DNA of 46,596 nucleotides. Origin: Candidatus Gemmiger stercoravium (lineage in GTDB: Bacteria; Bacillota; Clostridia; Oscillospirales; Ruminococcaceae). A model generated the notes under the pieces. The model saw only the letters and a list, made by a program, of their open reading frames with translations. It searched no databases and was not told the DNA's origin. Shown here in pieces: positions 32,907 through 42,173 of this stretch; the stretch's first letter is position 1, and every line of letters begins with the position of its first letter. The stretch covers positions 1-46,596 of the forward strand of contig DWWE01000075.1 in NCBI GenBank assembly GCA_019119835.1, read 5' to 3'. Position numbers and translations under genes: made by a program.

Positions 32907-34046
32907 TTATTGGCTCGGCACCTGCTCGAACACCTCGCTGACCTGCTTGAGCAGGCCGCGGATTTTCAGGTGCTGGGGGCAGACTGCCTCGCACTGGCCG
33001 CAGGCAATGCAGTCGGACGCCTTGCCATGGCCGTTGGTATTCACCTCGTAATAGAAATCGCTGTTCCAGTCCTCATACTGCTTTTTGGCGTTGAGACAGG
33101 CGAACAGGTCGGGAATCTGAATCTGCCGGGGGCAGCCGGCCACGCAGTAGCGGCAGTTGGTGCAGGGGATCGTGTCCTGCCGCTTCAGGATGCTGCACAC
33201 CCGGGCGATGGCGGCCTTTTCCGCGCCGTTGAGCGGGGTGAAAGCCTGCATGTGATTGAGGTTGTCCTCCATCTGGGCCAGGTCGCTCATGCCGCTGAGC
33301 ACCATCTCGATGCCCTCAAAGGAGGCGGCAAACCGGATCGCGTAGCTGGCCGCGCTGCCGCCCTGCAGCCGATCCAGTTCGGCGGCGGCCTCGGCGGGCA
33401 GGGTGGCCAGGCGGCCGCCCTTCACCGGCTCCATCACGATCACCGGCTTGCCGAACCGCCGGCAGACCTCGTACACGCCGTGGCTCTGGACGCCGGGGTC
33501 CTCATAGTCGGCATAGTTGAACTGGATCTGCACCACCTCCATCTCGGGGTGCTCGGTGAGCACCCGGGTCAGGAAGTCGGGCTTGTCATGGAAGGAAAAG
33601 CCGATGTGCCGGATCCTTCCCTCCGCCTTGAGCTGCTGCAGCCGGGCGAAGGCGTTGCAGCTGCAAAAATGGTCGTAGTTGTCGGCGGTGATGGAGTGCA
33701 GCAGGTAGATGTCGAAATACTCCACCCCGCAGGCGGCCAGCTGGCTTTCGAACAGCGGGCGGATGTCCGCCTCGGTCTTGAAAAAGCCGCCGCTGAGCTT
33801 GTTGGTAAGCCGGTAGGTATGCCGCGGGTGGCGGCTGGTCAGGCAGGTGCGCAGGGCGGTCTCGCTCTGGCCGTCCAGGTAGCCGTGGGCGGTGTCAAAG
33901 TAGCAGAACCCCCGCTCCAGAAACCGGTCCACCATGCGGCAGACCTGGTCGGTATCCACGGTGTCCGGGGCGCCGTCGTTCTTGCACATCGGCAGACGCA
34001 TCATGCCAAAGCCCAGTTTTTTCGGGCCAAACAATGATTGATTCAT
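32907..34046 (-). CDS. Aldo/keto reductase with C-terminal ferredoxin-type 2[4Fe-4S] domain
   Basis: A 379-residue protein. The first 280 residues are an aldo/keto reductase barrel: LGFGMMRLPM, the catalytic YFDTAHGYLDG region (Asp and Tyr), FDIYLLHS and IVMEPVKGGRL. The C-terminal 90 residues add two iron-sulfur motifs, CTNCRYCVAGCP (about 307-318) and CIACGQCEAVCP (about 344-355). Such fused reductases are common in anaerobic Firmicutes; substrates and electron partners are mostly unknown. It lies 38 bases after the CBS gene in the same orientation. AGAGAG precedes the start. Confidence 0.93.
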   Translation of the reverse strand: MNQSLFGPKKLGFGMMRLPMCKNDGAPDTVDTDQVCRMVDRFLERGFCYFDTAHGYLDGQSETALRTCLTSRHPRHTYRLTNKLSGGFFKTEADIRPLFESQLAACGVEYFDIYLLHSITADNYDHFCSCNAFARLQQLKAEGRIRHIGFSFHDKPDFLTRVLTEHPEMEVVQIQFNYADYEDPGVQSHGVYEVCRRFGKPVIVMEPVKGGRLATLPAEAAAELDRLQGGSAASYAIRFAASFEGIEMVLSGMSDLAQMEDNLNHMQAFTPLNGAEKAAIARVCSILKRQDTIPCTNCRYCVAGCPRQIQIPDLFACLNAKKQYEDWNSDFYYEVNTNGHGKASDCIACGQCEAVCPQHLKIRGLLKQVSEVFEQVPSQ

Positions 34047-34084
34047 GGGTCAGCTCTCTTTGTCATTGGGTGCGGCGCCTGCCG

Positions 34085-34552
34085 TCAGGAGCGGGGCGCG
34101 GCCGCCTGGCGGGAGGCCACCGGCGGCAGGGTCAGACCGTTGTTGCATTCGGACTCGTACTGCTCGGTAAAGCGGCGCAGGATCACCGTGCGCCGTACAA
34201 TGCCGATGAAGACGTTGCGGTCGTCCACCACCGGCACAAAGTTTTGGTCCACCGCCGCGTGGAGCAGCGCGTGCATGTCGGTGGTCACGGGCACGGCCTT
34301 GTAGTCCCGCCGGCGGGGAAAGCTGGAGATGGGCACATCCTCGCTGGCGTCCAGGTCCAGCCCGTGCAGGTTCTTGATGCCCCACAGTATATCGCCTTCG
34401 GTGATGGTGCCGAGATATTCGCCGTTGCGGCGCAGCACCGGGATGGTGGCAAGGCGCTGGTTGGACCACTTTTCCAGGGTCTGGCGCAAGGTGAAATCCT
34501 CATAGATGAACAGGACATCCTGCTTTGGGGTGAGGAAAAACAAAAGGTTCAT
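34085..34552 (-). CDS. CBS-domain pair protein
   Basis: A 155-residue protein with two CBS domains and little else. The first spans about 8-68 (LRQTLEKWSNQRLATIPVL, YLGTITEGDILWGI) and the second about 75-130 (DMHALLHAAVDQNFVPVVDD, FIGIVRRTVILRRF). CBS pairs bind adenine nucleotides or SAM and act as sensors. It is first in an operon with the aldo/keto reductase. A candidate -10 (TATACT, 34660-34665 on the minus strand) lies about 110 bases upstream, with a GGGAAAGGG hairpin (34631-34654) in the leader. Confidence 0.88.
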   Translation of the reverse strand: MNLLFFLTPKQDVLFIYEDFTLRQTLEKWSNQRLATIPVLRRNGEYLGTITEGDILWGIKNLHGLDLDASEDVPISSFPRRRDYKAVPVTTDMHALLHAAVDQNFVPVVDDRNVFIGIVRRTVILRRFTEQYESECNNGLTLPPVASRQAAAPRS

Positions 34553-34883
34553 AACAGAGACTCCTTCGGGTTGGGTTGACGTTCGGCCGGCAGGCCGCCG
34601 CGGCGCCGCGCCGCCGGGACCGGCCGGCAGGGGAAAGGGCCCCGCCCTTTTCCCTTTCCAGTATACGCGGGCCGGATGGAAACTTTGTGACCGAATTGTT
34701 AAATCGGCATCACAAAAATCCGGGACCTTTTTTGGCGCCCCTTTTCTGCAGGAATTTCTGCGGCGCCCCTCTGTTCAAACCGGAAAAAATAGTGTATAAT
34801 AACTGTAATTATAAGGCGCCGGCCCTGCCGCGGTGCGCGGCGGGCCCCTGGCGCCGAACTTGCAGAAGAAGGAGGTTCGGCTT
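34553..34883. other. Divergent intergenic region between the CBS gene and asp23-like gene
   Basis: This 331-base gap holds a G+C-rich left part with the hairpin 34631-34654, a possible minus-strand -10 at 34660-34665, an A+T-rich middle with a repeated GGCGCCCCT (34733 and 34763), and a plus-strand TATAAT at 34795-34800 with a poor -35 (TGTTCA, 17-base spacer). A strong nested hairpin (34815-34855) follows in the leader of the asp23-like gene. No coding sequence is seen. Confidence 0.6.
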
Positions 34884-35237
34884 GTGATCACAAAAGTCAA
34901 CCCTTACGGGCATATTTCGCTGACCAACGACTACTTCGCCGGGTTGGTCTCCCAGGCGGCCAGGCACTGCTACGGCATTGCCGCCATGGGGGAAAACCCT
35001 GCGGCCAGCACCGTGCGCCAGACCCTGCGCAACGGCAGCCTGCCGGAAAAGGGGGTCACGGTCACCCAGCAGGACGGCCGGCTCATCATTGCGCTGCACA
35101 TCAAGGTCGGGTACGGGCTCAACATTGCCTCCATCACCCAGAGCATCACCCACCGCGTGCAGGATGAAGTCGAGCGCGCCACCGGGCTGAAGGTCGCCCG
35201 CATAGATGTGTTTGTGGATGACATCATCTCAGACTGA
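34884..35237 (+). CDS. Asp23/Gls24 (YloU-like) family protein
   Basis: A 117-residue protein with the family core: GHISLTNDYFAGLVSQAARHCYGIAAM as adjoining blocks, then GVTVTQQDGRLIIALHIKVGYGLNIASI and the final VDDIISD. Asp23-family proteins are cytoplasmic and associate with the envelope; their mechanism is unclear. The GTG at 34884 follows AAGGAGG at 34869-34875. The gene directly precedes fakA, the standard Firmicutes pairing (yloU-yloV). Confidence 0.92.
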   Translation: MITKVNPYGHISLTNDYFAGLVSQAARHCYGIAAMGENPAASTVRQTLRNGSLPEKGVTVTQQDGRLIIALHIKVGYGLNIASITQSITHRVQDEVERATGLKVARIDVFVDDIISD

Positions 35238-35274
35238 TCCGGAACCAAACCAAGACAATGAGGTGTTAAAGCAC

Positions 35275-36963
35275 ATGATAAACGGTAAGACTTTGCGTGA
35301 CGCCATCCTCTCCGGCGCCAACAACATTTCCAACCAGCGCACCCGTGTGGACGAACTGAACGTGTTCCCTGTGCCGGACGGCGACACGGGCACCAACATG
35401 AGCATGACCATCGGCGCCGCCACCCAGGAGCTGGCGGCCCTGCCCGACAGCTGCACGGTGGGGGAGGCCAGCAAGGTGGCCGCTTCCGCCATGCTGCGCG
35501 GGGCCCGCGGCAATTCCGGCGTGATCACCAGCCTGCTGTTCCGCGGTTTTTCCAAGGCGCTGCAGGGCAAGCAGAACGCCGAGGCGGCCGATCTGGCCAA
35601 GGCGCTGCAGATGGGCGTGGAAGCCGCCTACAAGGCGGTCATGAAGCCCACCGAGGGCACCATCCTGACCGTCACCCGCCTGGCGGCGGAGGCGGCGGTG
35701 GCATCCACCGCCACCGAGGTGCCGGCCCTGTGGGCCGAGGTCATGACCGCCGGTCAGGCTGCGCTGGAAGACACCCCCAACCTGCTGCCGGTGCTCAAAA
35801 AGGCCGGTGTTGTGGACGCCGGCGGCCAGGGCATTCTGCTGGTGTTTGCCGGTATGCAGCAGGTCTTTGAAGGCCGCGGCATGGTCCAGGGCGAGGAAGT
35901 GGCCCCCAAACCCAAGCTGAACAGCGACGCCGCCGGCAAGGGCGTCTTCACCGACGATCTGATGAAGGTGGAGGACATCAAGAACGGCTACTGCACCCAG
36001 TTCCTCGTCCACAAAAATCCCGACGCCAGCATCGCCAAGCTGCGGGCCTTCCTGGAATCCAACGGCGACTCGGTGGTGGTCATTGAGGATGACGACGTGG
36101 CCAACTGCCATGTCCATACGGCCGACCCGGGCGTTATGCTCAGCGAAGCGATCAAGTACGGCTACCTGACCAACTTCAAAATCGAGAACATGCACGAGCA
36201 GTTCCTGGCCCGCCAGAAGCAGGGCAAGGGGCTGGAGAAGCAGGCCGCGGCCGAGGAGCGCTCGGCCGGGGAAGAGTTCGTCTACGCGGCCGTGGACCCG
36301 GAGCGTCCCTACGGGTTTGTGGCGGTGGCGGCCGGCGAAGGGCTGCGCGCCGTCTTCAACGACCTGGGGGTGGACGCCGTCGTCTCGGGCGGGCAGACCA
36401 TGAACCCTGCCACCGAGGACATCCTGGCGGCCATCCAGAGCGTGCCGGCCCAGACCGTGCTGGTGCTGCCCAACAACAAGAACATCATCATGGCGGCTGA
36501 ACAGGCCCAGAAACTGGCCGACCGCAAGGTGCTGGTGCTGCCCACCCGCACGGTGCCCCAGGGCATGACCGCCATGCTGAACTTTGACCCTGAGGCCAGC
36601 GCCGAGGACAACGCCGTGAACATGATGGCCGCCGCCGACAAGGTGGCCACCGGCCTGGTGACCTACGCCGCCCGGGACAGCGAATTTGACGGCAAGCCCA
36701 TCAAGAAGGGCGAGATCATGGCGCTGGAAAACGGCAAGATCGTGGCCACCGGCTCCGACATCACCAAAATGACCTACCGCCTGGCCCGCAGCATGAAGAA
36801 GAAGGACACCCAGTTCATCACGGTGATCTCCGGCTGCGATGTGAGCGAGGAGGACGCCCAGCGCACCACCGAGCTGGTCAAAACCAAGTGCGGCGGCAAC
36901 CTGGAAGTCAGCCACATCAACGGCGGTCAGCCGGTCTACTATTACATGATCTCGGTGGAGTGA
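35275..36963 (+). CDS. fakA: Fatty acid kinase catalytic subunit FakA (YloV/DAK2 type)
   Basis: A 562-residue protein. The N-terminal DhaL-type kinase domain (about 1-200) has ELNVFPVPDGDTGTNM with the metal-binding aspartates at about 35 and 37, and RGARGNSGVITSLLFRGF. The C-terminal FakA-specific region ends in VISGCDVSEEDAQRT and a final GGQPVYYYMISVE. FakA phosphorylates fatty acids held by a FakB protein for phospholipid synthesis. The ATG at 35275 is chosen over an upstream in-frame start that would overlap the preceding gene; AATGAGGTG is the ribosome site. A terminator follows. Confidence 0.93.
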   Translation: MINGKTLRDAILSGANNISNQRTRVDELNVFPVPDGDTGTNMSMTIGAATQELAALPDSCTVGEASKVAASAMLRGARGNSGVITSLLFRGFSKALQGKQNAEAADLAKALQMGVEAAYKAVMKPTEGTILTVTRLAAEAAVASTATEVPALWAEVMTAGQAALEDTPNLLPVLKKAGVVDAGGQGILLVFAGMQQVFEGRGMVQGEEVAPKPKLNSDAAGKGVFTDDLMKVEDIKNGYCTQFLVHKNPDASIAKLRAFLESNGDSVVVIEDDDVANCHVHTADPGVMLSEAIKYGYLTNFKIENMHEQFLARQKQGKGLEKQAAAEERSAGEEFVYAAVDPERPYGFVAVAAGEGLRAVFNDLGVDAVVSGGQTMNPATEDILAAIQSVPAQTVLVLPNNKNIIMAAEQAQKLADRKVLVLPTRTVPQGMTAMLNFDPEASAEDNAVNMMAAADKVATGLVTYAARDSEFDGKPIKKGEIMALENGKIVATGSDITKMTYRLARSMKKKDTQFITVISGCDVSEEDAQRTTELVKTKCGGNLEVSHINGGQPVYYYMISVE

Positions 36964-36980
36964 GGTTTCTCCTCCCCGTA

Positions 36981-37037
36981 AAAAGGACGAATTCGGCTCC
37001 CTGGCCGTCAGCGGCTTACAGCCGGGTTCGTCCTTTT
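36981..37037 (+). terminator. Terminator after fakA
   Basis: AAAAGGACGAATTCGGCT (36981-36998) pairs with AGCCGGGTTCGTCCTTTT (37020-37037) with one mismatch; a T-containing tail follows. Confidence 0.85.
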
Positions 37038-37098
37038 GTCGTATCCGCCCGGCCGGCCAGGCTGCGGGCATACAATGTTCAGGAAAGGAGATTCCGCT

Positions 37099-39141
37099 AT
37101 GCCGGCGTTGGATGATTCGGTCCAGTACCTCAAGGGCGTCGGCCCGGCCCTGGCCAAAAAGTTCGAGAAGCTGGGGGTCCGCACGGTACGGGATCTGCTG
37201 GGCCACTACCCCCGCCGCTACATCGACTATACCCGCCCCTACACCGTCACGGCCGCCCCCTTTGATGTGGACTGCTGCGTCCGGGCCACCGTGCTGCAGC
37301 GGGAAGGGGACCGGCGGATCAAGGGCGGGCGGGTCCTGACCCGGGTGCTGGCCGCCGACGACACCGGCACACTGACGCTTTCCTGGTTCAACGCGGCCTA
37401 TGCGGCCCAGAATCTTCAGCCCGGCGAGACCTACTACTTCGAGGGCCGGGTCGGGGGGATGCTCACCCGGCGGGAGATGCTCCACCCGCTGGTGCGCACC
37501 GAGGCCCAGGTGGCCCAGTGCCCGCTGTTCCCGGTCTATGCGGCCACCGAGGGGCTGCCCTCCGCCCGCATCGCCCGCTGCGTGGCGGCGGCGCTGCCGG
37601 CGGCCGGGGAGCTCAAAGACCCGCTGCCGCCGGAACTGCTGGTGAAATACCGGATGCCCCCCAAGGCGGAGACGGTCCGGGCCATCCACGCCCCGCGGGA
37701 TGCGGCCGAGGCTGCCGCCGCCCGCCGCCGCCTGATCTTTGAGGAGCTGTACATCCTGCAGCTGGGCATCTTCCTTCTGCGCAGCCATGGCCGCCAGGCC
37801 ACCAGCGCCCCCATGCGGCCGCTGGACCTGGAACCCTTCTGGCGCAGCCTGCCCTACGCCCCCACCGGCGCCCAGCGCCGGGCCGCCGGGGAGATCGCCC
37901 GCGACCTGTGCGCCGCCACCCCGATGAACCGGCTGCTGCAGGGGGATGTGGGCAGCGGCAAAACGCTGGTGGCGGCGGCGGCCATCTGGTATGCCGCCCA
38001 AAACGGCTGGCAGAGCGCACTGCTGGCCCCCACCGAGATCCTGGCCCGCCAGCACGCCGCCAACCTGGCCGACCGGCTGGAACCCTTCGGCGTCAATGTG
38101 ACGCTGCTGGTGGGCGGCATGAAGGCGGCCGAGCGCCGGGTGGCGCTGGCGGCGGTGGCGGACGGCCGGGCCGGGCTGGTGGTGGGGACCCATGCGGTGC
38201 TCACCGACCAGGTGGTCTTCAAAAACCTCGGCCTTGCCATTGTGGACGAACAGCACCGCTTCGGGGTGCGCCAGCGGGGGCTGCTGGCCGGCAAGGCCCA
38301 AAGCCCCCATCTGCTGGTCATGAGCGCCACCCCCATCCCCCGCACGCTGGGGCTGCTGCTCTACGGGGATCTGGACATCTCGGTGCTGGACGAACTGCCC
38401 CCCGGGCGCAAACCCATCCGGACCTGGTTCATCACCGGCAAAAAGCGGCGGGATATGTACGGCTTTCTGGACAGACAGATCGAGGCCGGGCACCAGGTCT
38501 ACATCGTATGCCCGGCCATCGAGGAGAACGAGGCCGACGCCGGCATGAAAGCGGTCAAGCAATACTACGCCGAGACCGCCTGCAAACTGCTGCCGAACCG
38601 GCGGGTGGGGCTTTTGCACGGGAAGCTCAAACCCCGGGAAAAGGACGAGATCATGCAGCGGTTCAAGGCCGGCGAGCTGGACGTGCTGGTCTCCACCACC
38701 GTCATCGAGGTGGGGGTGGATGTGCCCAACGCCACCGTCATGGTCATCGAAAACGCCGAGAGGTTCGGCCTGTCGGCGCTGCACCAGCTGCGGGGGCGGG
38801 TGGGCCGCGGCGCGGCGGATTCCTGCTGCATCCTGATCTCGGACAACGAAAACCAGTCCGTGCGGGAGCGGCTGCACTTCCTCTGCCGTACCAGCGACGG
38901 TTTTGAGGTGGCCCGGTACGACCTGGAGACCCGCGGCCCCGGGGATTTCTTTGGCGAAGCCCAGCACGGGATGCCGACGCTGCAGGTGGCCGATCTGGTG
39001 CAGGACACCCGCACCCTGCGGGTCGCCCAGGAGGAAGCCAAAGCCCTGCTGGCGGCCGACCCCAACCTGGCCCGGCCGGAACACCGGGCCCTGTCCGACG
39101 AGGTGGAACGCCTGTTTGCCACCACCGGCGCACTGAACTGA
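37099..39141 (+). CDS. recG: ATP-dependent DNA helicase RecG
   Basis: A 680-residue RecG. The N-terminal wedge/OB region begins with VQYLKGVGPALAKKFEKLGV and YPRRYIDYT. The helicase core has motif I LLQGDVGSGKTLVA (about 279-292), LAPTEILARQHA, motif II VDEQHRFGV, MSATPIPRTL, and motif VI HQLRGRVGRG. RecG remodels stalled forks and Holliday junctions. AAAGGAG precedes the ATG at 37099; the in-frame extension to 37036 overlaps the terminator and is rejected. Neighbourhood yloU-yloV-recG is conserved in Firmicutes. Confidence 0.96.
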   Translation: MPALDDSVQYLKGVGPALAKKFEKLGVRTVRDLLGHYPRRYIDYTRPYTVTAAPFDVDCCVRATVLQREGDRRIKGGRVLTRVLAADDTGTLTLSWFNAAYAAQNLQPGETYYFEGRVGGMLTRREMLHPLVRTEAQVAQCPLFPVYAATEGLPSARIARCVAAALPAAGELKDPLPPELLVKYRMPPKAETVRAIHAPRDAAEAAAARRRLIFEELYILQLGIFLLRSHGRQATSAPMRPLDLEPFWRSLPYAPTGAQRRAAGEIARDLCAATPMNRLLQGDVGSGKTLVAAAAIWYAAQNGWQSALLAPTEILARQHAANLADRLEPFGVNVTLLVGGMKAAERRVALAAVADGRAGLVVGTHAVLTDQVVFKNLGLAIVDEQHRFGVRQRGLLAGKAQSPHLLVMSATPIPRTLGLLLYGDLDISVLDELPPGRKPIRTWFITGKKRRDMYGFLDRQIEAGHQVYIVCPAIEENEADAGMKAVKQYYAETACKLLPNRRVGLLHGKLKPREKDEIMQRFKAGELDVLVSTTVIEVGVDVPNATVMVIENAERFGLSALHQLRGRVGRGAADSCCILISDNENQSVRERLHFLCRTSDGFEVARYDLETRGPGDFFGEAQHGMPTLQVADLVQDTRTLRVAQEEAKALLAADPNLARPEHRALSDEVERLFATTGALN

Positions 39142-39189
39142 CCCGGCGCGGACTATTTTTCCGCGATACTTTCCATCCGGCGCCTTTTT

Positions 39190-39198
39190 TGGTATACT
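39190..39198 (+). promoter_or_regulatory. Extended -10 promoter of the carboxypeptidase gene
   Basis: TGG-TATACT at 39190-39198 after a T-rich stretch; no strong -35. Transcription would start near 39205, just before the hairpin at 39212. Confidence 0.65.
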
Positions 39199-39211
39199 AA
39201 AAAGGTATCCG

Positions 39212-39232
39212 TGGGGGAAGTCCCCCATTTTT
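39212..39232 (+). terminator. Short hairpin plus T run in the carboxypeptidase leader
   Basis: TGGGGG-AAGT-CCCCCA (39212-39227) followed by TTTTT. It lies between the promoter and the start codon, so it looks like a small attenuator rather than a gene-end terminator. Confidence 0.45.
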
Positions 39233-39255
39233 CTGGAAGGATAAGGAATTTGCCC

Positions 39256-40590
39256 ATGCGAACCATTTCCGTTTCCAAACTGCTGGCCGCTGTGCTGGCG
39301 CTGCTGCTTTTGCTGCCGCTGGCGGCGGTGCCGGCCCGTGCCATGTCCGGCTACGACCCCTCCTTCGAGCTGACGGCGGAAGCCGCCTATGTGGTCAATC
39401 TGGACACCAATCTGGTGGTCTATGAAAAAAACAGCGAGACCCCGATGCAGTCGGCCAGCGTCACCAAACTGATGACCATGATCCTGCTGCTGAAAACCTA
39501 CCAGGATCAGCTGGACACCATCTCGGTGGAGGCACCGGCCTATATCTACGACTATCTGTACGGCAAGGGCGCTTCCAGCGCCGACATCCGCAGCGGTGAG
39601 ACCCACACGCTGCGCACGCTGCTCTATGCGATGGAGGTGCAGTCCGGCAACGAGGCGGCCTACATCGTGGCGGACTATATGGGCGGCGGCAGCATCGACA
39701 ACTTTGTGGCGATGATGAATGAGGAGGCCGCGGCCATCGGCTGTACCGGCACCGTCTTTACCGACCCCTGCGGCCTGGACGGCGGCAACATGACCACCGC
39801 CCGGGACGCCTACCTGCTGCTGCGCGCCGCCATGGAGTACGACGCCTTCCGGGAAGCCGCCTCGGTGGCCACCTGGCAGGTGCCCCAGGCCAGCGCCCAC
39901 GACGCGCCCTACACCATCATCAGCACCGACAAGATGATCATGTCCGCCAGCAGCCTGTACCGGGAGTATACCCAGGGCGGCAAGACCGGCTCGCTGAGCT
40001 CCGGCTGGCAGAACTTCGTCTCCTGGCACACCCGGGACGGGGAAAGCTATATCAGCAGCATACTGCACTCTTCCACCGACATCGGGGACAACCCGGCCCA
40101 GATCGAGACCGGCCAGATCATGGACTGGGCCTTTGACACCTTCGGGGTGGGGGCCGCGCTGGACACCACCCAGCCCATCTCGGAACTGCCGGTGCGCTAT
40201 GCCACCGAAGCGGACAGCGTCATGCTCTACCCGGTGGATGATATGATGACCCTTCTCCCGCGGGAAGGGGGCGCCGCCGTGACCGAGCAGACCTTCAACC
40301 TGCCGGACAGCCTGGCCGCCCCCATCACCCAGGGGGATGTGGTGGGCACCGTCACCATCTCCATCGAAGGGGAGGAGGTCGGTACGGTGGATCTGATCGC
40401 CGGCAGCACCATTGCCCGCAACCAGGTGCTGTACACCCTGGCCCGCGTGGGTGAATTCTTCAATTCCACCTACTTCAAGGTGGTGGTCATCCTGACCATG
40501 ATCACGGTGGCGGTCTACGCCTTTGTCTGGGTGGCCGCCATGCTCCTGACCCTGAACGAAGAAGGCAAGCGCAGGGCCAAAAAACACTGA
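39256..40590 (+). CDS. D-alanyl-D-alanine carboxypeptidase (PBP5/DacA type)
   Basis: A 444-residue penicillin-binding protein. A signal peptide (about 1-29, ending ARA) is followed by the catalytic domain: SxxK as Ser68-Val-Thr-Lys71, SxN as Ser130-Gly-Asn132, and Lys243-Thr-Gly. A C-terminal PBP5-like region follows, then a membrane anchor (about 412-434) and a basic tail. It trims the terminal D-alanine of peptidoglycan stem peptides outside the cell. Unlike classical DacA, whose C-terminal anchor is an amphipathic helix, this one has a true hydrophobic segment. The ATG at 39256 is preferred to an earlier in-frame start because the signal peptide begins there. Confidence 0.93.
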   Translation: MRTISVSKLLAAVLALLLLLPLAAVPARAMSGYDPSFELTAEAAYVVNLDTNLVVYEKNSETPMQSASVTKLMTMILLLKTYQDQLDTISVEAPAYIYDYLYGKGASSADIRSGETHTLRTLLYAMEVQSGNEAAYIVADYMGGGSIDNFVAMMNEEAAAIGCTGTVFTDPCGLDGGNMTTARDAYLLLRAAMEYDAFREAASVATWQVPQASAHDAPYTIISTDKMIMSASSLYREYTQGGKTGSLSSGWQNFVSWHTRDGESYISSILHSSTDIGDNPAQIETGQIMDWAFDTFGVGAALDTTQPISELPVRYATEADSVMLYPVDDMMTLLPREGGAAVTEQTFNLPDSLAAPITQGDVVGTVTISIEGEEVGTVDLIAGSTIARNQVLYTLARVGEFFNSTYFKVVVILTMITVAVYAFVWVAAMLLTLNEEGKRRAKKH

Positions 40591-40643
40591 CCGGGCGGGC
40601 CGCCCGCCTGCAAGCAAAACCAGAGGGAAAGGATGCGGTAGTT

Positions 40644-42089
40644 ATGCTGGATATTCGGCGCAATCTGACCACCATGACCGACTTTTACGAACTGACCATG
40701 TCGGCCGGGTATTTTGACGAGGGCTACCAGGACAAGATCGCGGTGTTCGACATGTTTTTCCGCCGCGTTCCGGACGGGGGCGGCTACGCCATCATGGCGG
40801 GGCTGCAGCAGTTCATCGACGCGGTGGACAACCTGCAGTTCACCAAGGAGGACATCGACTACCTGCGCAGCACCGGCATGTTCAGGGAGGAGTTTCTCAC
40901 CTACCTGAGCCGGTTCCGCCTGCACTGCAACATCTGGGCCATTGAGGAAGGGGTCCCCATCTTCCCCCAGGAGCCCATCGTCACGGTGGAGGGCCCGGCC
41001 ATCGAATGCCAGCTGCTGGAAACGCTGCTGCTGGTCACCTTCAACCACCAGTGTCTCATCGCCACCAAGTCCAACCGCATCTGCCGGGCGGCTTCCGGCC
41101 GTGCGGTGATGGAATTCGGCGCCCGCCGGGCTCAGGGGTATGACGCCGCCTACTTCGGCGCCCGGGCTGCCTACATCGGCGGCTGCGGGTCCACCTCCTG
41201 CGTGATGGCGGCACGGGACTTCGGCATCCCGGCCTCGGGCACAATGGCCCATTCCTGGGTGCAGATGTTCCCCAGCGAGTACGAAGCCTTCAAGAAATAC
41301 GCCGAACTTTACCCTGACGCCTGCGTGCTGCTGGTGGATACCTACAATGTGCTGCGCCATGGCGTGCCCGACGCCATCAAGGTGTTTGACGAGGTGCTCA
41401 AGCCCATGGGCAAGCGCCCCAAGGGCATCCGCATTGACTCCGGCGACATCGCCTACCTTTCCAAAAAAGCCCGCCGTATGCTGGACGAGGCCGGCTACCC
41501 CGACTGCCCGATCTGTGCTTCCAACAGCCTGGATGAGTACCTGGTGCGGGACCTGATTCTGCAGGGGGCCCGGGTGGACAGTTTCGGCATCGGGGAAAAC
41601 ATGATCACCGCCAAGAGCGACCCGGTCTTCGGCGGGGTGTACAAACTGGCCGCCGTCAAGGACGAAGCCGGCAACTACATCCCCAAGATGAAGCTCAGCG
41701 AGAGCGCCGAGAAAACCACCATTCCCTGCCTGAAAAAAGTCTGGCGCATCTATGACGAGGACGGCAAGGCCATGGCCGACCTGATCACCCTGGCCGACGA
41801 GGAGGTGGAGACCCGCCACGGCATCACCCTGTTCGACCCGGTGGAGACCTGGAAGGAGCGTACCTATGTGAACTGCACGGCCCGCTGCCTGTCCACCCCG
41901 ATCTACCGGGAAGGCCGGCGGGTGTACACCTCGCCCGGCCTTGAGGACATCCGCAAATTCTGCAAGGCCCAGGTGGGCACCCTCTGGGACGAGGTCAAGC
42001 GGTTCGAAAACCCCCACCGCTACTATGTGGACCTGAGCCAGAAACTGTGGGACACCCGCAGCGAGCTGCTGAAAAAGCTGTCCAAATAA
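40644..42089 (+). CDS. pncB: Nicotinate phosphoribosyltransferase
   Basis: A 481-residue enzyme of the Preiss-Handler NAD salvage route, converting nicotinate and PRPP to nicotinate mononucleotide. Motifs: LTTMTDFYELTMSAGYF at the start, EFGARRAQGYDAA, GTMAHSWVQMF with the active-site histidine, LVDTYNVLRHG, and GIRIDSGDIAYLSKKAR. Length fits the bacterial NAPRTase type 1 family. GGGAAAGGATG precedes the ATG. A G+C hairpin (CGGGCGG/CCGCCCG, 40593-40607) lies in the gap after the carboxypeptidase gene. Confidence 0.95.
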   Translation: MLDIRRNLTTMTDFYELTMSAGYFDEGYQDKIAVFDMFFRRVPDGGGYAIMAGLQQFIDAVDNLQFTKEDIDYLRSTGMFREEFLTYLSRFRLHCNIWAIEEGVPIFPQEPIVTVEGPAIECQLLETLLLVTFNHQCLIATKSNRICRAASGRAVMEFGARRAQGYDAAYFGARAAYIGGCGSTSCVMAARDFGIPASGTMAHSWVQMFPSEYEAFKKYAELYPDACVLLVDTYNVLRHGVPDAIKVFDEVLKPMGKRPKGIRIDSGDIAYLSKKARRMLDEAGYPDCPICASNSLDEYLVRDLILQGARVDSFGIGENMITAKSDPVFGGVYKLAAVKDEAGNYIPKMKLSESAEKTTIPCLKKVWRIYDEDGKAMADLITLADEEVETRHGITLFDPVETWKERTYVNCTARCLSTPIYREGRRVYTSPGLEDIRKFCKAQVGTLWDEVKRFENPHRYYVDLSQKLWDTRSELLKKLSK

Positions 42090-42108
42090 AGACAATGACA
42101 AAATGATT

Positions 42109-42169
42109 ACAAACGGCCCTCCCTGCACAGACTATGGACAAGATGCCAGGTTTGTGGGGGAGGGTTTGT
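42109..42169 (+). promoter_or_regulatory. Possible long-range hairpin over the ribosome site of the CmpB-like gene
   Basis: ACAAACGGCCCTCCC (42109-42123) can pair with GGGAGGGTTTGT (42158-42169) with a two-base bulge. GGGAGGG is also the ribosome site for the ATG at 42174. The loop is about 34 bases. It may be chance in a G+C-rich genome. Confidence 0.35.
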
Positions 42170-42173
42170 ATTG

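Noticed and set aside
35266-40617. Very long minus-strand frame opposite fakA, recG and the carboxypeptidase gene
   Set aside because: Same artefact; runs through two terminators and a promoter and has a His/Gly/Gln-rich shadow composition.
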